From Chryseobacterium sp. (GTDB taxonomy: Bacteria; Bacteroidota; Bacteroidia; Flavobacteriales; Weeksellaceae): a stretch of DNA of 64,000 nt. Shown one piece after another: positions 1 to 8,453 of this stretch. The DNA lies in contig NZ_VOXE01000001.1 in assembly GCF_008014695.1 (NCBI RefSeq), positions 124,001 through 188,000 of the forward strand, in the 5' to 3' direction. The notes beneath the pieces were generated by a model, which ran no database searches, was not told the DNA's origin, and saw only the letters and a program-made list of their open reading frames with translations. The translations under genes and the position numbers were made by a program. How positions within the stretch are numbered: position 1 is the first letter of the stretch; each line of letters starts with the position of its first letter.

Positions 1-670
<670 letters not shown>

Positions 671-679
671 TTAGAATTA

Positions 680-687
680 CAAATTTA
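680..687 (-). promoter_or_regulatory. -7 promoter element for icd
   Basis: TAAATTTG on the minus strand matches the Bacteroidota TAnnTTTG -7 consensus exactly and lies about 30 nt before the icd start, giving a leader of roughly 27 nt. No convincing -33 TTTG is seen. Confidence 0.5.
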
Positions 688-776
688 GGGAATTTCCAAG
701 GAGTATGAAATAGAGGGCACTCCAACTTTAAGATTAATTTAACCTTTGCTTCCCGGTTTTTCAGGCAGAAATTTCC

Positions 777-784
777 TATTTTTG
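777..784 (+). promoter_or_regulatory. -7 promoter element for tpx
   Basis: TATTTTTG, an exact TAnnTTTG match, lies 20 nt upstream of the tpx ATG at 805, predicting a leader of about 17 nt. Confidence 0.55.
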
Positions 785-804
785 ATCAATTAAAAAATAA
801 AATT

Positions 805-1302
805 ATGGCAGATATTACATTAAAGGGAAACCCCATTCATTCGGTAGGTTCCCTTCCTGAAGTAGGTTCTAATATTAAGGATTTTACCTTGGTTAACGAT
901 AAACTTGAAACGAAAAAGCTTTCAGATTACAGCGGAAAAAGAAAGATCTTCAACATCTTCCCGAGTATTGATACCGGAATCTGTGCGGCTTCAGCCAGAA
1001 AATTCAATGAAGAAGCCGGAAATCTGGAGAACACGGTGGTCATCAACGTGTCAAAGGACCTTCCGTTTGCACTTGGACGATTCTGCGCCGCTGAAGGTTT
1101 GGACCATGTTGAATCCTTATCGGATTTCCGCGGAACCTTTGGAGACGATTACGGGGTGACTTTAACCGATTCCCCGATGGAAGGTTTGCTGAGCCGTGCG
1201 GTTATCGTAACCGACGAAAACGGAAAAGTGATCTACACCGAACAGATTCCCGAAATCGTTCAGGAACCCGACTACGAAAAAGCGCTGAATGCTTTAAAAT
1301 AG
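805..1302 (+). CDS. tpx: thiol peroxidase (Tpx-type peroxiredoxin)
   Basis: This 165-residue atypical two-Cys peroxiredoxin reduces hydrogen and alkyl hydroperoxides with electrons from thioredoxin. The peroxidatic cysteine is C60 in FPSIDTGICAASARKFN and the resolving cysteine is C94 in LPFALGRFCAAEG, both at the positions expected for Tpx. The usual residues before the peroxidatic Cys are TPVC, and here they are TGIC, a mild variation. No signal peptide is present, so it is cytoplasmic. It is a single-gene unit with its own -7 element upstream and a strong terminator directly downstream. Length and motifs leave little doubt. Confidence 0.96.
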   Translation: MADITLKGNPIHSVGSLPEVGSNIKDFTLVNDKLETKKLSDYSGKRKIFNIFPSIDTGICAASARKFNEEAGNLENTVVINVSKDLPFALGRFCAAEGLDHVESLSDFRGTFGDDYGVTLTDSPMEGLLSRAVIVTDENGKVIYTEQIPEIVQEPDYEKALNALK

Positions 1303-1320
1303 ATTTTTAATGATTGAATA

Positions 1321-1347
1321 AAAACGCAAAGCAATTTGCGTTTTTTT
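1321..1347 (+). terminator. rho-independent terminator after tpx
   Basis: A perfect 10-bp stem (AAAACGCAAA / TTTGCGTTTT) encloses a GCAA tetraloop and runs into a T-tract, 19 nt after the tpx stop. Confidence 0.85.
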
Positions 1348-1361
1348 GTAAAATCCCTTAA

Positions 1362-2573
1362 ATGAAACGCTCCGGCTCTGCTGATTTGCCCCTTCATTAC
1401 GGCCATGTTCCGCCCTGGCTGTACGAACGCATGTCTAAACTCGGGCTTGCGGTTTTTGAAGTGCTGCTGAGCGATTATGGGAAAGATGAGGTCATCCGCA
1501 GAATGAGTGACCCGTTCTGGTTTCAGTGTTTCGGCGCGGTAATGGGAATGGACTGGCATTCTTCCGGAATCACCACCTCAGTTTTGGGCGCTTTGAAAAA
1601 AGTGGTCAACCCGAATGCAAAATCTCTCGGAATTTATATTGCCGGCGGAAAAGGAAAATTTTCACGAGAAACACCCGCGGAACTCTTAAAAATCTGCGAA
1701 AATACGGGGCTGAACGGTCATGAACTCGTGAGAGCCAGCAAACTTTCGGCGAAAGTGGACAATACTGCGGTTCAGGATGGGTATCAACTTTATACACACA
1801 ATTTCATCCTCAGCAACGAAGGGAAATGGGCCGTGATTCAGCAGGGAATGAATGTGAAAGATAAAACCGCGCGACGTTATCACTGGCATTCCGAAAATCT
1901 GAAATCTTTTGTGGAAGAACCGCACAGCGGAATTTCCGGCGTGAATCAGGGAAGAATCCTGAACCTTACTTCCCATTTTGCTGAAGAAAACCGCAACGGC
2001 ATTCTGGAAATTTCCCATACAAATTCAGAAAAAATTCTTCAGGATTTTGCCCGTCTGATCTTACCGGCGCATCATGATGTACAGGCTTCCGACGTGGATT
2101 TGAAAAGACTCGGAACGCTGCTTCACATGACAAGAGAAGTACCACCGGAAAATTTTGAAGAACTGCTGCTTTTAAAAGGAGTCGGACCCAGAACTTTACA
2201 AAGTCTCGCGCTGGTCAGCGAAGTGATCCACGGTGCACCCTCGCGTTTTCAGGATCCTGCAAGGTTTTCCTTTGCCCACGGCGGAAAAGACGGACATCCG
2301 TTTCCGGTTCCGCTCAGGATTTACGATGAAACCATCGGCATTCTTCAGAAAGGCATTGAAAAATCGAAACTTGGAAATTCAGATAAATTAAAATCTGTTG
2401 AAAAGCTTCATGCCGTCATCGCCAAAGCCGAAGAGAATTTTACTCCCGACTTCAATATCGATGAGGTAATGGAAGAAGAGCGCCGTAATTCCTGGCGTTA
2501 CGGCGGAAAAACGGTGTTCGGTGATGCCGTGAAACCTAAACCTCATAACGGAATCCAGCTTTCACTTTTCTAA
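1362..2573 (+). CDS. DUF763 domain-containing protein
   Basis: A 403-residue protein that I recognise as DUF763 from its start (MKRSGSADLPLHYGHVPPWL) and overall sequence. The family is widespread in archaea and bacteria and has no established function. A helix-hairpin-helix-like segment, LLLKGVGPRTLQSLALVSEV, at about residues 269-288 suggests contact with DNA. Conserved His-rich stretches (HWHSENLK near residue 166) could be catalytic or metal-binding, but this is inference. No signal peptide or membrane segment is seen. The downstream Crp-type regulator starts 9 nt after its stop, so the two are probably co-transcribed. Confidence 0.85.
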   Translation: MKRSGSADLPLHYGHVPPWLYERMSKLGLAVFEVLLSDYGKDEVIRRMSDPFWFQCFGAVMGMDWHSSGITTSVLGALKKVVNPNAKSLGIYIAGGKGKFSRETPAELLKICENTGLNGHELVRASKLSAKVDNTAVQDGYQLYTHNFILSNEGKWAVIQQGMNVKDKTARRYHWHSENLKSFVEEPHSGISGVNQGRILNLTSHFAEENRNGILEISHTNSEKILQDFARLILPAHHDVQASDVDLKRLGTLLHMTREVPPENFEELLLLKGVGPRTLQSLALVSEVIHGAPSRFQDPARFSFAHGGKDGHPFPVPLRIYDETIGILQKGIEKSKLGNSDKLKSVEKLHAVIAKAEENFTPDFNIDEVMEEERRNSWRYGGKTVFGDAVKPKPHNGIQLSLF

Positions 2574-2582
2574 AATGATACG

Positions 2583-3158
2583 ATGTCGGACTCATTAAAG
2601 CATATTTACGCCCATTTTTTGTTGACCGAAGAACACGTCAGCGAAATCATGGCTGCCCATGAGAGAATTGAGGTCTGCAAAGGCCATTTTCTGCTGGAAG
2701 AGGGAAAAACAGCGAATGAATATTTTATCCTCGAAAGTGGCTTGGTGCGCGCTTTTGTAGATGATTATAACGGCAACGAAATTACCACCGAATTTTTTAC
2801 GGTGAATGACATTGTGATTCAGCCGGCTTCACTTTTTCAGCGGAGCCCTTCGCAGGAAAACATCCAGTCCGTAACGGATGCAGTGCTCTGGAAAATTGAT
2901 TTTGATGTTTTTCAGGAACTTTTTTACAAATTTGAAGGTTTTCCGGAGTGGGGAAGGCTTTGGTTTTCCTATCAGCTTTTTTCCGTGAAACAGCGCTCCA
3001 TCGAAATGATTACCCAATCTGCTTCTCAAAGGTATTTGAACCTGCTGAAAGAAAAACCCCAGATCATTCAGCAGGCACCGCTGAAATATATTGCTTCTTA
3101 CCTCGGCATTACCGATACTTCTTTAAGTCGAATCCGAAAAGAAATTTTGGAGAAATAA
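2583..3158 (+). CDS. Crp/Fnr family transcriptional regulator
   Basis: The 191-residue protein has an N-terminal cyclic-nucleotide-binding-like beta-barrel (about residues 20-120, containing GHFLLEEGKTANEYFILESG) and a C-terminal winged-helix segment (APLKYIASYLGITDTSLSRI). It lacks the RxS phosphate-binding signature of true cAMP receptors, so its ligand is unknown. This is the common Bacteroidota Crp-like subgroup. It starts 9 nt after the DUF763 gene and lies upstream of a run of small enzyme-like genes that it could control, although that is only inferred from position. Confidence 0.88.
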   Translation: MSDSLKHIYAHFLLTEEHVSEIMAAHERIEVCKGHFLLEEGKTANEYFILESGLVRAFVDDYNGNEITTEFFTVNDIVIQPASLFQRSPSQENIQSVTDAVLWKIDFDVFQELFYKFEGFPEWGRLWFSYQLFSVKQRSIEMITQSASQRYLNLLKEKPQIIQQAPLKYIASYLGITDTSLSRIRKEILEK

Positions 3159-3199
3159 TTTTCTTGTCTTATGGCAAGCTGCGTTTTGGGTTTTGAGTT

Positions 3200-3207
3200 T
3201 AACTTTG
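3200..3207 (+). promoter_or_regulatory. -7 promoter element before the DinB-like gene
   Basis: TAACTTTG is an exact TAnnTTTG match 24 nt upstream of the ATG at 3232. It suggests that the DinB/NTF2/VOC/SRPBCC run is transcribed independently of the regulator gene upstream. Confidence 0.5.
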
Positions 3208-3231
3208 GTTGAAACTTAAAAACCTCAAAAC

Positions 3232-3756
3232 ATGGACACTCCAAAATCACCCAAACTCGACATTATTATTCAGGCTTACCGGATGCATTCCCAAAGTTTC
3301 AAAAATGCGCTGAGCGGAATTTCTGAAGAAAACGCACTGAAAAGAATCGACGGAAATACCAACCATGTCCTGTGGATGGCCGGAAACATTGTAAACTGCC
3401 GTTACTGGATCGCAGATTTACTCGGAATCCAGGATAAGGATCCCAACGCCGAATTTTTCAACGAAGGAAAAGCACTGGACGAAAACCTGAATTATCCCAG
3501 TCTGGAAGAACTGAAGAAAAACTTTGCCGAAATTTCACCAAAAGTATACAAAAGTCTGCTTGAGGTCACCGATGAAGACCTCGAAAAACCGTTTTCGATG
3601 GGCATGAACATTCCGTTTGTAAAGGATAATGTGCTGAATATGGTGGGGATGTGCATTGGCCGAGAAGATTATCTTTTGGGGCAGATCGGATTGATGCGGA
3701 AACTTTTGGGACTTAAGGCAATGAGCTACGATCTGGACGAAAGTTTATCCTACTGA
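3232..3756 (+). CDS. DinB-like four-helix protein (DUF1572/DinB superfamily)
   Basis: This 174-residue protein has the DinB/YfiT four-helix layout: an N-terminal helix, NHVLWMAGNIVNCRYW containing the first ligand-type histidine at about residue 45, and a final helix GREDYLLGQIGLMRKLLG. In metal-binding DinB proteins the final helix reads H-x3-H-x-GQ; here Arg and Leu replace the two histidines, so the usual triad is incomplete. The family includes thiol-dependent S-transferases, but many members are uncharacterised. It is the first gene of a run of small proteins and has its own -7 element. Confidence 0.8.
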   Translation: MDTPKSPKLDIIIQAYRMHSQSFKNALSGISEENALKRIDGNTNHVLWMAGNIVNCRYWIADLLGIQDKDPNAEFFNEGKALDENLNYPSLEELKKNFAEISPKVYKSLLEVTDEDLEKPFSMGMNIPFVKDNVLNMVGMCIGREDYLLGQIGLMRKLLGLKAMSYDLDESLSY

Positions 3757-3799
3757 TTCATATTTTTAAAATTTAAACAGTAACATAAAAATAAATACG

Positions 3800-4162
3800 A
3801 TGGACAACAAACAAATCACAAAAAAGTTTTTCGAAAATCTTTTTGTAGACAACGACAAAGCCTACGCTGTTCTGGCAGAAGACGTGGTAGTGAACTGGCC
3901 GGGTTTCGGCATGGACGCTATTGTGGGTAAAGAGAATTTACGGAAGTTTCTGGACGATAGCGGACCCGAAAAAGTGCTTGACCTTAAGATGAACAACATC
4001 CTTTCTGAAGGAGACACCGTAATAGCCGACGGCAGCATCATTACCGAACGGGCAGGAAAGCGTGAAACTTCTCATTTCGCCGATGTTTATAAAGTGAAAG
4101 ACGGTAAAATTGTTTCCCTGAACAGCTATATGGTTTTCGACAAGTCAAATGATGAAAAATAA
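3800..4162 (+). CDS. NTF2-like / SnoaL-like protein
   Basis: This 120-residue protein resembles the NTF2-like alpha+beta cone fold. It has an N-terminal helix (KQITKKFFENLFVDND), a YAVLAEDVVVNWPGFG strand region and late strands including SHFADVYKVKDGKIVSLNSY. Related proteins are isomerases, cyclases or ligand-binding proteins; nothing here fixes the substrate. It lies 9 nt upstream of the VOC gene at 4172 and is probably co-transcribed with it. No signal peptide. Confidence 0.75.
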   Translation: MDNKQITKKFFENLFVDNDKAYAVLAEDVVVNWPGFGMDAIVGKENLRKFLDDSGPEKVLDLKMNNILSEGDTVIADGSIITERAGKRETSHFADVYKVKDGKIVSLNSYMVFDKSNDEK

Positions 4163-4171
4163 ACCACAATC

Positions 4172-4603
4172 ATGGCAAAACTAAATTCATACCTCAATTT
4201 TGACGGGACCGCAGAAGAGGCCTTCCGTTTTTACAGAACAGTTTTCGGTGGCGAATTCGTGGGAGAAATCTACAGAATGGGCAGCGCACCTGGAACCGAA
4301 AACCTGTCGGATGACGAAAAAAACAGGGTCATGCATGTTGCGCTTCCTGTTGGCGGAGATTTACTGATGGGCGCAGATATTGTTCCGAGCTTCGGACAAA
4401 GTTTAACGCCGGGGAACAGCAATTATATTTCCGTTTTTCCGGATTCGCGGGAAGATGCAGAACGCATATTCAAAGGTTTGTCTGAAGGCGGAAAGGTTGA
4501 ACTGCCTTTGGGTGATCAGTTTTGGGGCGACTATTTCGGCAGTTTTCAGGACCGATACGGAATCCACTGGATGGTGAATTACAATGAACAGTATACGAAG
4601 TGA
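4172..4603 (+). CDS. VOC family protein (PhnB/glyoxalase-like)
   Basis: The 143-residue protein carries one vicinal-oxygen-chelate domain of the PhnB type: LNSYLNFDGTAEEAFRFYRTVFGGE at the start, a central NYISVFPDSREDAERIF half and the terminal GSFQDRYGIHWMVNY. PhnB-like proteins often lack enzymatic metal ligands, and their role is usually unknown. It follows the NTF2-like gene by 9 nt and is paralogous in style to the double VOC protein at 6057. Confidence 0.82.
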   Translation: MAKLNSYLNFDGTAEEAFRFYRTVFGGEFVGEIYRMGSAPGTENLSDDEKNRVMHVALPVGGDLLMGADIVPSFGQSLTPGNSNYISVFPDSREDAERIFKGLSEGGKVELPLGDQFWGDYFGSFQDRYGIHWMVNYNEQYTK

Positions 4604-4659
4604 TTTTTAGAAAATTGACCTGTTAAATCCGTTCTTTTTTATTAAATTTAAAAAAATAA

Positions 4660-5079
4660 ATGAAAATGGACCCGATAAAAATTGAAATCACCATTCTGGA
4701 ACCTGTTCAGAAAGTCTGGGATTATATGAATGATCCCAAACACATCAAGAAATGGAATTTTGCCCATGAAACCTGGCACTGTCCGAAAGCTGAAAACGAT
4801 CTGCGTGTCGGTGGCAGACTCATGACCCGAATGGAAGCAAAAGACGGAAGTTCCGGCTTCGACTTTGTAGGGATTTATGACGAAATCATTCCGTTGGAAA
4901 AAATTAGATACCATTTGGAAGACGGCCGGAAAGTGGAAATTATTTTTAATCAAATTGATGCATCTACGACTGAAGTGGTAGAGATTTTCGATCCTGAAAC
5001 CCAGAATATGCGCGAAATGCAACGGGAAGGCTGGTATGCCATCCTGAATAACTTTCATAAATATGTTGAGAATAATTAA
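4660..5079 (+). CDS. SRPBCC family protein (AHSA1-like)
   Basis: The 139-residue protein begins with the START/AHSA1 pattern (ITILEPVQKVWDYMNDPKHIKKWNF) and continues with a polyketide-cyclase-like curved sheet (LRVGGRLMTRMEAKDGSSGFDFVGIYDEI). Such proteins bind hydrophobic ligands or act as co-chaperones; the ligand is unknown. An in-frame ATG two codons downstream (4666) is an alternative start. Its 3' end overlaps the next gene by 17 nt, so the two are translationally linked. Confidence 0.8.
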   Translation: MKMDPIKIEITILEPVQKVWDYMNDPKHIKKWNFAHETWHCPKAENDLRVGGRLMTRMEAKDGSSGFDFVGIYDEIIPLEKIRYHLEDGRKVEIIFNQIDASTTEVVEIFDPETQNMREMQREGWYAILNNFHKYVENN

Positions 5080-5638
5080 AGCATTACCGGTAGTTTTGAG
5101 CATTCTGTTTTTAGTAAACTGTTCACAGAAAGAGAATACGACACATAGAGCGGAGCAGAAATCTGAAAAAGAATCACTCGCGAGAGGCAACGTTCAGAAA
5201 AATATAACAAATTATCAGAAGTACACCGGCGCATGGTTTGAAATCGAATATCCGGAAAGATTTATCGTAGAACCTTCGCTAAAATCTTCAACAAATGTTG
5301 AAGGTTTCGACAGCGCGTTATTTACCTCCCCTGACGGGAAAGTCCGGTTTTATATTTTTTCGCCGCAGTGGGCCGGTAAACCGGAAGATATTTCGTTGAA
5401 GTCATCGGATGAAATCCTAACCGATTCCTCTTCGGCAGTGAATAATGGACTCACGATTAAGAGATGGACCATTGCAGCAAAAGATGGCAGTTACTTCAGA
5501 TCATATGAATCCACCTCCGAAACTCCTGGGAATATAGGAAAAGTTGTGGGAATCAGTTATGCTGAGAATAAATATTTGGAAATTTACAAAAAAGAGTATC
5601 TGCATTTTAAAAATTCTCTTCAGCAATTTGCTGATTAA
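5063..5638 (+). CDS. putative lipoprotein of unknown function
   Basis: A 191-residue protein whose N-terminus is a lipoprotein signal: hydrophobic stretch LPVVLSILFLVNC with the likely lipidated Cys at residue 20, followed by a charged, disordered linker. The remainder (about residues 55-185) looks like a compact periplasmic domain including WFEIEYPERFIV and PDGKVRFYIFSPQW, recalling PsbP-like folds, though this is weak. It overlaps the upstream SRPBCC gene by 17 nt, an arrangement that makes the ATG at 5063 plausible. Function not recognised. Confidence 0.65.
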   Translation: MLRIIKALPVVLSILFLVNCSQKENTTHRAEQKSEKESLARGNVQKNITNYQKYTGAWFEIEYPERFIVEPSLKSSTNVEGFDSALFTSPDGKVRFYIFSPQWAGKPEDISLKSSDEILTDSSSAVNNGLTIKRWTIAAKDGSYFRSYESTSETPGNIGKVVGISYAENKYLEIYKKEYLHFKNSLQQFAD

Positions 5639-5694
5639 TTGAGTCTTTATGATCTTTTAAATGAGTTATTTAATGATTTTTAAAAACAGGTTAA

Positions 5695-6039
5695 ATGAAT
5701 GACGTAGATCATTATATTTCTAAGTTTCCGGTGCATGTACAGGAAATCCTTTCGAAAATCAGAAACATGATCCTGCAGAAAGTTCCCGAAGCGGAAGAAA
5801 AGATAAGCTACGGAATGCCCGGTTATTATCTGAACGGAAAACCGCTTGTTTATTTCGCTGCTTTTAAAAATCATATCGGCTTTTATGCCACTCCAAACGG
5901 TCACGAAAAATTCACAAAGGAACTTGCGGTCTACAAACAGGGAAAAGGATCGGTTCAGTTCCCACTGGATGAGGAAATTCCTTACCAACTGATTGTAGAC
6001 ATCGTAAAATTCCGTAGCGATAAAATTCAGAATCAATAA
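5695..6039 (+). CDS. DUF1801 domain-containing protein (YdhG/iron-chaperone-like)
   Basis: A 114-residue single-domain DUF1801 protein. Diagnostic segments are IRNMILQKVPEAEEKISYGMP followed by LVYFAAFKNHIGFYATP and a C-terminal FPLDEEIPYQLI. The fold is related to frataxin, and Bacillus relatives (YdhG/Fra) have been linked to iron delivery, but most DUF1801 proteins lack a proven role. DUF1801, SRPBCC and VOC genes often occur together, as here. Confidence 0.82.
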   Translation: MNDVDHYISKFPVHVQEILSKIRNMILQKVPEAEEKISYGMPGYYLNGKPLVYFAAFKNHIGFYATPNGHEKFTKELAVYKQGKGSVQFPLDEEIPYQLIVDIVKFRSDKIQNQ

Positions 6040-6056
6040 TTTGATAATATTAAAAT

Positions 6057-6920
6057 ATGAATAACAATATTTTCCCCTGTCTGTGGTTTGACGGTAACGG
6101 TCAGGAAGCCGCCCGTTTCTATACGGAAACTTTTGGAGGCCGTATCACTGCAGATACACCCGTAGTGCTGAATCTGGAACTGTTCTGGCAGAAGATCATG
6201 ATCCTGAACGCAGGCCCGCAGTTTGAAAAAAATGCCTCTGTTTCTTTTATGGTGCTTTGCGAAACCGCCGAAGAAGTGGAGCAGTACTGGAAACCGCTGT
6301 CGGAAGGAGGGATCGTTTTGATGGATCTGGGTGAATATCCGTGGAGCAAAAAATACGGCTGGGTCCGCGACCGTTATGGGGTTACATGGCAGGTTTATTT
6401 GGGAGAAAAACAAGGCGACCAGAAAATTGTTCCTACGTTGATGTTCATTCACGGTAACAACGGAAGAGCACAGGAAGCAATGGAACTTTACATCCGCATT
6501 TTCCCGAATTCGAAGATCGGAAATGTACTGAAATATGGCGATGGCGTTGGAAACGAAACCCATGAAATTCCGGAAAATGTTCAGCACGCCCATTTTGAAC
6601 TCAATGGATATACTTTTTTCTGTATGGATAATTCCTACGATCATAAGTTTGACTTTAATGAGGGTATTTCAATGGTAGTGATGACTGATGATCAGGTTGA
6701 AACTGACCATCTCTGGAATTCTTTGACCGCCGATGGGGGAAGGGAGTCGATGTGCGGATGGCTGAAAGATAAATTCGGTGTCAGCTGGCAGATCGTGCCG
6801 AAAAAACTCATCGAACTGATGAATGATCCCGACAGTGAAAAAGGCCGGAAAGTAATGGGCGCAATGATGACGATGCAGAAAATCATTATTGAAGATCTGG
6901 AGAAGGCCTATAATTCATGA
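6057..6920 (+). CDS. double-domain VOC family protein (PhnB-like)
   Basis: The 287-residue protein is a tandem fusion of two PhnB-like VOC domains. The first (residues 1-118) runs from FPCLWFDGNGQEAARFY to RDRYGVTWQVYLG; the second (125-260) runs from VPTLMFIHGNNGRAQEAM to LKDKFGVSWQIVP. Each domain retains the x-G-V-x-WQ closing strand. These proteins are often annotated as 3-demethylubiquinone methyltransferase-like, which is misleading; activity is unknown. It starts 17 nt after the DUF1801 gene and ends 9 nt before the SDR gene. Confidence 0.82.
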   Translation: MNNNIFPCLWFDGNGQEAARFYTETFGGRITADTPVVLNLELFWQKIMILNAGPQFEKNASVSFMVLCETAEEVEQYWKPLSEGGIVLMDLGEYPWSKKYGWVRDRYGVTWQVYLGEKQGDQKIVPTLMFIHGNNGRAQEAMELYIRIFPNSKIGNVLKYGDGVGNETHEIPENVQHAHFELNGYTFFCMDNSYDHKFDFNEGISMVVMTDDQVETDHLWNSLTADGGRESMCGWLKDKFGVSWQIVPKKLIELMNDPDSEKGRKVMGAMMTMQKIIIEDLEKAYNS

Positions 6921-6929
6921 TAATATTAA

Positions 6930-7763
6930 ATGAAAACAGCAAATAAATCTTCATCGAAGTCTCCGGTGCCAAAAGAGGGCTTATTCCCGGAAATTATCAG
7001 AAAAAATTATACCGGCAGCGGTAAACTGAACAACAAAAAAGCTTTGATAACCGGCGGCGACAGCGGTATCGGTCAGGCCGTAGCCGTTCATTTCGCCCGC
7101 GAAGGCGCCGATGTGGCGATTATTTATCTGGAAAGTGACAAAGATGCAAAGGAAACAAAGAAACTCGTGGAGAATGAAGGGCGTAAATGCCTCCTGCTGA
7201 AAGGAGACCTCACCAAAAAAAATTTCCGTGATAGATGCATCCTTAAAATGAATAAAGAGTGGAAAAACCTTGATATTTTAGTCAATAATGCCGGGATTCA
7301 CTATCCGCAGGACAGCCTGTCCAAAATTTCCGATGAACAGATCCGCAAAACGTTCGACACCAATATTATTTCCATGCTGAGTTTTACGCGCGACCTTCTG
7401 GAGCTGATGCAGAAAGGCAGCAGGATCATCTGCACCACGTCCGTAACTTCGTACCGAGGCAGCGATCACCTGATCGACTATTCTGCAACGAAAGGGGCGA
7501 TCACCACTTTCATCCGTTCCCTAGCGGTGAATCTGGCTGAAAAGAATATTTTGGTGAACGGAGTTGCACCCGGCCCCATCTGGACGCCGCTCGTGAAGGA
7601 AACTTTCGACGATTTAAAAACTTTCGGAAAAGATACCGCACTCAAAAGAGCCGGACAGCCTTCTGAAGTTGCCCCAGCATACGTTTTTCTCGCTTCTGAA
7701 GATTCCAGTTTTATTACCGGCGAGATTATTCATGTGAACGGCGGCGATTTTGTTGGCGGTTAA
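6930..7763 (+). CDS. short-chain dehydrogenase/reductase (SDR), general-stress type
   Basis: The 277-residue classical SDR has the Rossmann dinucleotide motif TGGDSGIGQAVAVHFAREGA near residues 41-60, the NNAG motif (LVNNAGIHYP), the catalytic Ser in TTSVTSYRG, and YxxxK in DYSATKGAI. PGPIWTPL and the C-terminal INGGDFVGG-like end also fit. The N-terminal extension of about 35 residues (SPVPKEGLFPEII) resembles bacterial general-stress SDRs such as YdaD/YhdF. The substrate is unknown. It lies in tight succession behind the double VOC gene. Confidence 0.9.
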   Translation: MKTANKSSSKSPVPKEGLFPEIIRKNYTGSGKLNNKKALITGGDSGIGQAVAVHFAREGADVAIIYLESDKDAKETKKLVENEGRKCLLLKGDLTKKNFRDRCILKMNKEWKNLDILVNNAGIHYPQDSLSKISDEQIRKTFDTNIISMLSFTRDLLELMQKGSRIICTTSVTSYRGSDHLIDYSATKGAITTFIRSLAVNLAEKNILVNGVAPGPIWTPLVKETFDDLKTFGKDTALKRAGQPSEVAPAYVFLASEDSSFITGEIIHVNGGDFVGG

Positions 7764-7813
7764 ACCCCTTACTATTCTCAATAATTTAATAAAAATACAT
7801 TAAACCTAAAAAT

Positions 7814-8263
7814 ATGGAAACTTTACACTACGAAACCGTCATCAATGCGCCTGTGCAGAAAGTATGGGATGTTCTTTGGAATCCTGAAACGTACACGCAA
7901 TGGACGCAGTTTTTTATGCCCGGATCGCGCTTTGAAACCGACTGGAAAATCGGCGGAAAAACCTATTTTCTCGACGCTTCAGGAAACGGAATGGTCTCTA
8001 CGATAAAGAGTCTTGAAGAACCCACCGAAATTATTTTCAGCCATCTGGGAATGTATAAGGATGGCGTGGAAGATACCAAAAGTAAAGAAGTAATGGAATG
8101 GAGTGGTGCAGAAGAAAAATATTTTTTACGTACCATCGATGAAAATACCACTGAACTCCGTGCGATTGTACATATCGATAAAAATCATGAAGAACTGATG
8201 AATACCGGTTTCAACAAAGGATTCGAGGTCCTTAAAAATCTCGCGGAAAATTCAGCACGGTAG
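7814..8263 (+). CDS. SRPBCC family protein
   Basis: A second START/AHSA1-like protein in this cluster, 149 residues: ETVINAPVQKVWDVLWNPETYTQW at the N-terminus, a central sheet (WKIGGKTYFLDASGNGMVSTI), and the final amphipathic helix FNKGFEVLKNLAENS. It is probably a small hydrophobic-ligand binder; the ligand is unknown. It lies 50 nt after the SDR gene. Confidence 0.8.
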   Translation: METLHYETVINAPVQKVWDVLWNPETYTQWTQFFMPGSRFETDWKIGGKTYFLDASGNGMVSTIKSLEEPTEIIFSHLGMYKDGVEDTKSKEVMEWSGAEEKYFLRTIDENTTELRAIVHIDKNHEELMNTGFNKGFEVLKNLAENSAR

Positions 8264-8310
8264 ATTTTTCTGAAATTATTTGTTTATTTCTGAATTTATC
8301 TGTTGAAAAA

Positions 8311-8400
8311 AATCCCGCACGCACTTATAGCCCGGGTTGCAGCGGAAAGCCGGCCAGAAAAACCGCAGAAAGCGAAAACCGGTTGCTCCTGAAACTTCAT
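8311..8400. other. GC-rich intergenic island, possible dispersed-repeat remnant
   Basis: Within the 190-bp gap before the sigma-factor gene, the segment from CCCGCACGCACTTATAGCCC to CCTGAAACTTC is much richer in GC than the AT-rich flanks. On the minus strand one frame reads WPAFRCNPGYKCVRDFF without a start codon of its own. From memory, similar strings recur as tails of hypothetical ORFs in related genomes, so a repeat-derived fragment is possible. No hairpin with a T-tract is seen. Confidence 0.3.
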
Positions 8401-8453
8401 CAGTCTAACATTATTTTTTAAAGTAAAATCAGTTTCCGGCCGTCATATCCAAT

